A stretch of DNA of 64,000 nucleotides from Marasmitruncus massiliensis (lineage in GTDB: Bacteria > Bacillota > Clostridia > Oscillospirales > Ruminococcaceae), in NCBI RefSeq assembly GCF_900186535.1, contig NZ_FYDE01000005.1, positions 1,836,895 through 1,900,894 of the forward strand, written 5' to 3'. Made by a program: the position numbers and the translations under genes. The notes under the pieces were generated by a model that was not told the origin of the DNA, ran no database searches, and worked only from the letters and a program-made list of their open reading frames with translations. Below, in pieces: positions 63,720 to 64,000 of this stretch. Position 1 is the first letter of the stretch, and the number at the start of each line of letters is the position of its first letter.

Positions 63720-63730
63720 AAAATTCATAA

Positions 63731-63764
63731 CTGCGGCGCTTAAAGGCTCCTTTAAGCGCCGCAG
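63731..63764 (+). terminator. Hairpin between ileS and lspA
   Basis: CTGCGGCGCTTAAAGG pairs with CCTTTAAGCGCCGCAG with a two-base centre. There is no T-run; it may be partial. Confidence 0.7.
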
Positions 63765-63801
63765 ATTATATCAGCAGAAATGGAATGATGATGTTGTGTC
63801 A

Positions 63802-64000
63802 ATGGCACTTTTAATATTGATGATGTCCGGAGTTTTGGTGGTAATCGATCAGCTTTTGAAAATCTGGATGCTGGACCATCTGGCGGGGTCTCCGTCTATT
63901 ATGATTATCCCGGGGCTTCTGCAATTAACCTATGTTGAGAACCGTGGGGCCGCTTTCGGAATTTTTCAGGGCAAAGTCGGCATCCTTTCGGTTCTGACCC
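63802..64000 (+). CDS. lspA: Lipoprotein signal peptidase (partial, runs off the right edge)
   Basis: The first 66 codons of the membrane aspartyl protease that removes lipoprotein signal peptides, such as that of LivK. A first hydrophobic helix with VVIDQLLKIWML and the box YVENRGAAFGIFQ are the LspA hallmarks; the catalytic aspartates are beyond the window. Start ATG 63802 is chosen, but an in-frame GTG at 63796 is also possible; ribosome sites are weak for both. ileS-lspA neighbourhood is common. Confidence 0.9.
   Translation, partial: MALLILMMSGVLVVIDQLLKIWMLDHLAGSPSIMIIPGLLQLTYVENRGAAFGIFQGKVGILSVLT

Overview
The window reads as a chromosomal segment of a low-to-moderate GC anaerobic Firmicute, most likely a member of class Clostridia close to the Oscillospirales / Ruminococcaceae. 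The indicators are AGGAGG-type ribosome binding sites, a DivIVA/SepF/YlmH division cluster, a membrane pyrophosphatase, a flavodiiron protein, a serine-recombinase mobile element and a tetrahydrofolate riboswitch. This placement is inference; no rRNA or tRNA gene was recognised.

Region 1 (1 to about 11,860) is accessory DNA. It holds a type I restriction system on the minus strand (XRE-type regulator, hsdM, hsdR running off the left edge) in which no specificity subunit is visible. Next come small Clostridial mobile-element genes of unknown function and a mobilisation module: RepA-like ATPase, a hairpin-rich oriT candidate, MobC, an HUH relaxase with a second plausible gene nested inside it, a small protein and a large serine recombinase. 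No type IV secretion genes are seen, so it looks like an integrative mobilizable element, or the right end of a larger element.

Region 2 (11.9 to 33.2 kb) is chromosomal: a DEAD-box helicase, LemA plus a TPM-domain protein, endonuclease III, an unknown membrane protein, PTS enzyme I, a THF riboswitch controlling folT, a full branched-chain amino-acid ABC transporter (livKHMGF), Pit plus a DUF47 partner, a secreted protein, a zinc-ribbon/pseudokinase/PASTA membrane protein, and a sodium- or proton-pumping pyrophosphatase.

Region 3 (33.2 to 42.3 kb) is a six-gene polyamine operon (speD, speA, speE, speB, carboxynorspermidine dehydrogenase, nspC) behind a leader of about 380 nt that ends in a terminator-like hairpin. 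It carries both the decarboxy-SAM and the carboxy(nor)spermidine routes. An aconitase-family gene converges on it and has its own promoter and structured leader.

Region 4 (42.5 to 64 kb) is DNA repair, tRNA modification and division: uvrB-uvrA behind two LexA-box-like sites, a flavodiiron protein, then miaB-ylbF-mutS-mutL-miaA-hfq (an order reminiscent of Bacillus), an HlyD-like protein, yggS, sepF, ylmH, divIVA, ileS and the start of lspA. Genes are tightly packed with start/stop overlaps, and most transcription units are closed by clear hairpins.
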